This document shows positions 62,745 through 64,000 of a stretch of 64,000 nucleotides of DNA, one piece after another. Source of the stretch: Sporosarcina sp. P33 (GTDB taxonomy: Bacteria > Bacillota > Bacilli > Bacillales_A > Planococcaceae). The position numbers and the translations under genes were made by a program. The notes under the pieces are model-generated. The model was not told the origin of the DNA. It made no database searches and saw only the letters and a list, made by a program, of their open reading frames with translations. The stretch covers positions 3,078,501-3,142,500 of the forward strand of contig NZ_CP015027.1 in NCBI RefSeq assembly GCF_002077155.1. Direction: 5' to 3'. Numbering within the stretch: position 1 is the stretch's first letter; each line of letters begins with the position of its first letter.

Positions 62745-64000
62745 TTAATTGGAAGAGGAATCGGACGAAATATTATCGGAATCATTTTGATTTTGTCCCT
62801 GATTTCCTTGTCCCTGATTTCCCTGGTTCCCTTGATTGCTTTGTCCTTGATTGTTCTGGCCTTGCCCTTGATTTTCACCTCGGTTTGGAAAACCTTGATT
62901 CCCCTGATTATCGGGGTTAGTCTGATCCGGGTTTCCAGAGCCATCAGAGTCTGGCGGGTTTTGACCGTCTTGCTCACCATCGTTATCGTTATCTTCATTG
63001 TCAGACGGATTATTATTTCCGTTGTTCTGATCATCATCAGTATCGGAGTCATCCGATGGCTGTTCTTCCCTATCAGGTTCACTTGCATTTTCTATCGACA
63101 GGGAAGTTGTGACAGAGCCGCTCGTATAGCCTCCCATGCTGGCGCTGACGGAGAATGTATAGCTTTTTCCGTATTCTACACCCGAGTAGGCTGCCTGTTT
63201 ACTGGAAGTGGTCGTAATGGTTTGAGGGCTGCCGCCATCAACGGAGACACTGACAGTAAATGCAGGATTGCCGAGACTGCTGTATTTATCCGAAGCATAG
63301 TAATTCCAATTCAGCTGAATCGTATTTGACTCGGCATTAAACTTCGCTGTGAAATCATCAGGGCTTGGAATCGTCACCGTCTCCGGGATAGACGTTTTAT
63401 CCGGCAATGTTCCTCTGACGAACAATTCATTACGGATTAGATTACTGTAAGTGAATGAACTGGCCAGCATAATAGGATCACTGCCTCTGACAATTGCGGC
63501 TTCTTCAACTGAAGCAGGCTTTTCAAATGTTCCGGGATTTTTCGCTATGCTGCTCATTACCGTTTTAAATAACTTTTGCGGTACAAAGCGGCCGTATTCA
63601 TATGTCGTAATCGGAGTTTTATAGTCTGCATATCCTCCCCACGTCGAAATCGTATATTCGGTTGTATATCCTGTAAACCATGTATCCGGAACGTAAGTGC
63701 TCTTCATATTGTATTTTTGAATTAACGAAGAAGGATAATTTGTCGTTCCTGTTTTTCCTGCAATATCCATCCCGTTGATGTAGGCACGTGTTCCCGTAGC
63801 TTCGCTTGCCGTCAACACGTCACGCAACATATCGGTAATCATATAAGCAGTGGAATCTTTCATCGCTGTGACCGGATCAGGGCGTAGATTCTTTTCCGTT
63901 TTCCCGTCACGCAATACCAGTTTTGTGACCGCGTGCGGTTTCGTATAAATTCCGCCGTTACCAAATGCGGCATATGCGCCTGCCATCTGGACTGTGGAGA
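62745..64000 (-). CDS. ponA: Penicillin-binding protein 1A/1B, C-terminal part (partial)
   Basis: The open frame reaches the window edge, so the N-terminal glycosyltransferase and most of the transpeptidase lie outside. What remains is the end of the transpeptidase domain (MAGAYAAFGNGG, KTG motif in IAGKTGTTNY), an FN3-like domain (about 205-300 of the visible part), and a tail of about 115 residues that is first Asp/Glu/Ser-rich and then Asn/Gln/Gly-rich. The enzyme polymerises and cross-links peptidoglycan. In B. subtilis ponA also ends in an Asn-rich tail. Confidence 0.95.
   Translation of the reverse strand, partial: STVQMAGAYAAFGNGGIYTKPHAVTKLVLRDGKTEKNLRPDPVTAMKDSTAYMITDMLRDVLTASEATGTRAYINGMDIAGKTGTTNYPSSLIQKYNMKSTYVPDTWFTGYTTEYTISTWGGYADYKTPITTYEYGRFVPQKLFKTVMSSIAKNPGTFEKPASVEEAAIVRGSDPIMLASSFTYSNLIRNELFVRGTLPDKTSIPETVTIPSPDDFTAKFNAESNTIQLNWNYYASDKYSSLGNPAFTVSVSVDGGSPQTITTTSSKQAAYSGVEYGKSYTFSVSASMGGYTSGSVTTSLSIENASEPDREEQPSDDSDTDDDQNNGNNNPSDNEDNDNDGEQDGQNPPDSDGSGNPDQTNPDNQGNQGFPNRGENQGQGQNNQGQSNQGNQGNQGQGNQGQNQNDSDNISSDSSSN

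Noticed and set aside
62787-63329. 180-codon open frame antisense to ponA
   Set aside because: It is the complement of the PonA FN3 domain and low-complexity tail; composition is a hydrophobic artefact and there is no ribosome-binding site.

Overview
The window is a gene-dense, almost entirely co-directional stretch of a low-to-mid GC Gram-positive chromosome. Gene content and order closely follow the lysA-to-ponA segment of Bacillus subtilis. The spore genes dacB, sleB, ypeB and spoIVA mark an endospore former. The protein sequences, and the gene losses relative to B. subtilis, suggest a Planococcaceae (Caryophanaceae) member, probably Sporosarcina-like. The genus is an inference from gene content and was not computed. 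No tRNA, rRNA, CRISPR array, insertion sequence or prophage was seen.

Layout. 1-4.7 kb: end of lysA with a tiny coupled membrane ORF, ribT, ypuF, scpA-scpB (chromosome condensation), dacB-like carboxypeptidase, rluB. 4.7-12.6 kb: resABC (cytochrome c maturation), resDE (redox two-component system), sigX-rsiX (ECF sigma and anti-sigma). 12.6-16.7 kb: FMN riboswitch with ribU, ferredoxin on the opposite strand, ypbB-recS. 16.8-22.6 kb: a probably damaged LysM gene, a phosphoesterase, ypdA, prsW, sleB-ypeB, PilZ protein ypfA. 22.7-30.4 kb: cmk-plsC, ypfD, der-gpsA, yphE/yphF-like genes, spoIVA. 30.5-34.9 kb: hbs, folE, mtrB (TRAP), hepS-menG-hepT, ndk. 35-42 kb: cheR, then aroC-aroB-aroH-hisC-tyrA-aroA. 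42-49.2 kb: ypiA-ypiB-ypiF, qcrABC, ypjA, a YugP-type protease, and ypjC on the opposite strand. 49.3-53.8 kb: ypjD-dapB-bshA-cca-birA. 53.8-56.2 kb: panBCD behind a structured RNA leader. 56.4-64 kb: dinG, ypmB, aspB, dnaD-nth-ypoC, converging on the 3' part of ponA.

How it works together. ResDE, the ResABC haem-attachment machinery and the QcrABC menaquinol:cytochrome c reductase form one respiratory theme. The resA and qcrA upstream regions share an exact 10-base sequence whose complement contains TTGTGAA, the core of the known ResD site. Menaquinone supply (hepS-menG-hepT) and its chorismate precursor (aro genes) lie in the same window. bshA and ypdA belong to bacillithiol metabolism. Riboflavin (ribU, ribT), pantothenate, lysine/peptidoglycan precursor (lysA, dapB) and biotin (birA) functions are also represented.

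Most notable non-coding signals are the panBCD leader with mutually exclusive stems, the FMN riboswitch whose promoter is nested in the upstream gene's terminator, an autoregulatory-type ECF promoter on the resE stop codon, and a hairpin shared by the overlapping 3' ends of ribT and ypuF. Notable absences from otherwise conserved order are the rib biosynthesis operon, spmAB, serA, the trp operon, mgsA-bshB1 and asnS. I found no convincing wholly novel multi-gene system. The findings are small RNAs, regulatory sites, tiny ORFs and probable gene decay.
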